From Alphaproteobacteria bacterium (GTDB lineage: Bacteria > Pseudomonadota > Alphaproteobacteria > JAGOMX01), in contig JACVCA010000081.1 in NCBI GenBank assembly GCA_016742295.1, forward strand, positions 1 to 6,287: a stretch of 6,287 nucleotides of DNA. Direction: 5' to 3'. This document shows positions 5,266 through 6,287 of this stretch, one piece after another. The notes under the pieces were generated by a model. The model saw nothing but the letters and a program-made list of their open reading frames with translations. It was not told the DNA's origin and did not search any database. The number at the start of each line of letters is the position of its first letter. Within the stretch, counting starts at the first letter, position 1. The position numbers and the translations under genes are program-made.

Positions 5266-6219
5266 ATGAAGACTGGCTTTAAAACAGCAAACATTCATAT
5301 CGAAACATTTATCGAAATGCTGATTGCAGAACGTAATGTAAGTTTAAATACTTCAAAAGCTTATCAGAAAGATTTAAGAAGTTTTTTTGATTTTATGGGG
5401 GTAAAGCCTCTTGAGACCATCCAACAGTCTGATATTCTCTGCTATCTTAGTTTTACCTCACGAGGTGAAAAGAAGCTTGCTGCTTCAAGTCGTGCTAGAT
5501 TTCTGTCTGCCTTGAGACAGTTTTTCCATTTTCTCTTAAGTGAAGGTGAAATTGATCATGATCCAACGCATCAAATTGATACCCCTAAACTTGGGCAAAG
5601 CTTACCTAAATTCTTAAGCGAGAAGGAAGTGATGCTGTTATTGGACACAGCGCAGGAAAATGCCAGCCCCGATGGTGTGCGGATGTGGACCCTGCTTGAG
5701 CTTTTGTATGCTACAGGATTGAGAGTGAGTGAACTCGTTTCTTTACCGCTTTCAGCTTCTCCCATAAAAGATCACCAAATTTTTCGCACCACACTACTGG
5801 TCAATGGCAAGGGAAATAAGGAACGTGTGATTCCAATAGGTAAAATGGCGCTTGAGGCTTTAAAAGTTTATCATGGTATTCGTCCTTACTTTGAAAACAA
5901 GTCTAAGCCTTCTCTTTATTTATTTCCTTCACGTGGTAAGTACGGACACATAACACGCCATCGCTTTGCTCAGCTTTTGAAATCCCTGGCCCAAAAAGTG
6001 GGCATAGACCCTACACGTATTTCACCTCATGTGTTACGTCATACCTTTGCTACTCATCTTCTTGCAGGGGGAGCAGAGCTCATCAACGTCCAGAAAATGT
6101 TAGGCCATGCTGATATTTCAACGACTCAGATCTATACTCATATTTTAGCGGACCGCCGGACTCAGCTTGTAATGTCTTGCCATCCGTTATCAGAAGTGGC
6201 ACAAAACTCTGAGTCATGA
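5266..6219 (+). CDS. xerD: Tyrosine recombinase XerD
   Basis: A 317-residue Xer-type tyrosine recombinase. With XerC it resolves chromosome dimers at dif during division, normally activated by FtsK. The N-terminal SAM-like DNA-binding domain covers about residues 11-95 (IETFIEMLIAERNVSLNTSK). The catalytic domain has all six expected residues: R153 in ATGLRVSEL, K182 in GKGNKERVIP, H255 and R258 in SPHVLRHTFATH, H281 in LGHADISTTQ, and the nucleophile Y290 in QIYTH. ATG 5266 is the first start after an in-frame TGA at 5248-5250, but its Shine-Dalgarno is poor, so it may depend on read-through from the small gene 38 bases upstream. XerD rather than XerC is inferred from its place next to aroK. 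No terminator is visible after the stop. Confidence 0.92.
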   Translation: MKTGFKTANIHIETFIEMLIAERNVSLNTSKAYQKDLRSFFDFMGVKPLETIQQSDILCYLSFTSRGEKKLAASSRARFLSALRQFFHFLLSEGEIDHDPTHQIDTPKLGQSLPKFLSEKEVMLLLDTAQENASPDGVRMWTLLELLYATGLRVSELVSLPLSASPIKDHQIFRTTLLVNGKGNKERVIPIGKMALEALKVYHGIRPYFENKSKPSLYLFPSRGKYGHITRHRFAQLLKSLAQKVGIDPTRISPHVLRHTFATHLLAGGAELINVQKMLGHADISTTQIYTHILADRRTQLVMSCHPLSEVAQNSES

Positions 6220-6265
6220 ATCCATGATGACAGATGCGATATTATTTTGTGAGGTATAGATTTTA

Positions 6266-6287
6266 ATGATGGTAACCCTCCTTTTAT
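6266..6287 (+). CDS. Possible start of the next gene, cut by window edge
   Basis: ATG 6266 (with a second ATG at 6269) opens a frame reading MMVTLLL before the window ends. GAGG at 6251-6254 lies 11 bases upstream. The hydrophobic start could be a signal peptide or membrane segment. Seven codons are too few to judge whether it is a gene. Confidence 0.25.

Noticed and set aside
5071..5298. 75-codon minus-strand frame
   Set aside because: It is antisense to the 48-codon membrane protein and the xerD start, which have far better support.
5571..5765. 64-codon minus-strand frame
   Set aside because: It is a shadow inside xerD.
6211..6235. TCATG/CATGA hairpin just after the xerD stop
   Set aside because: Only five base pairs and no T-run, so it does not qualify as a terminator.

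Overview
The window is chromosomal DNA of moderately low G+C content from an alphaproteobacterium. Three things support this: a FYDLN-acid (TIGR02300-type) zinc-ribbon protein, a uracil-DNA glycosylase of the alphaproteobacterial family-4-like form, and xerD divergent from aroK with a tiny membrane-anchored ORF in between. The AT-rich base composition, a decaying gene and an altered biosynthetic enzyme would fit a host-associated lineage such as Holosporales, but that placement is inference. No CRISPR array, tRNA, rRNA or intact mobile element was seen.

Layout. Bases 1-183 hold the N-terminus of a secreted protein on the minus strand, cut by the window edge. Bases 184-559 are AT-rich and contain two overlapping alternative hairpins just upstream of a well-placed ribosome binding site and a 27-codon ORF. 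A DciA-like DUF721 gene (560-1039, +) converges on a minus-strand group read from right to left: a 190-aa protein of unknown function, an RluC-type pseudouridine synthase and the FYDLN-acid protein. Bases 3052-3588 have no intact gene. They hold a possible small structured RNA with a terminator-like hairpin, and a decayed P-loop NTPase gene directly behind the uracil-DNA glycosylase gene. The glycosylase overlaps the end of aroK (minus strand). Divergently, a strong-looking promoter leads to a 48-codon membrane-anchored small protein and then xerD (+).

Together the genes serve chromosome upkeep: replicative-helicase loading (DciA-like), uracil repair, chromosome dimer resolution (XerD) and rRNA modification (RluC), plus one shikimate-pathway enzyme. 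No new defence or mobile system is evident. The points most worth a second look are the pseudogene with five in-frame stops, the shikimate kinase that lacks two normally conserved substrate-binding arginines, the unlisted 48-aa protein, the switch-like leader at 298-354, and the 190-aa protein with a terminase-small-subunit-like motif.
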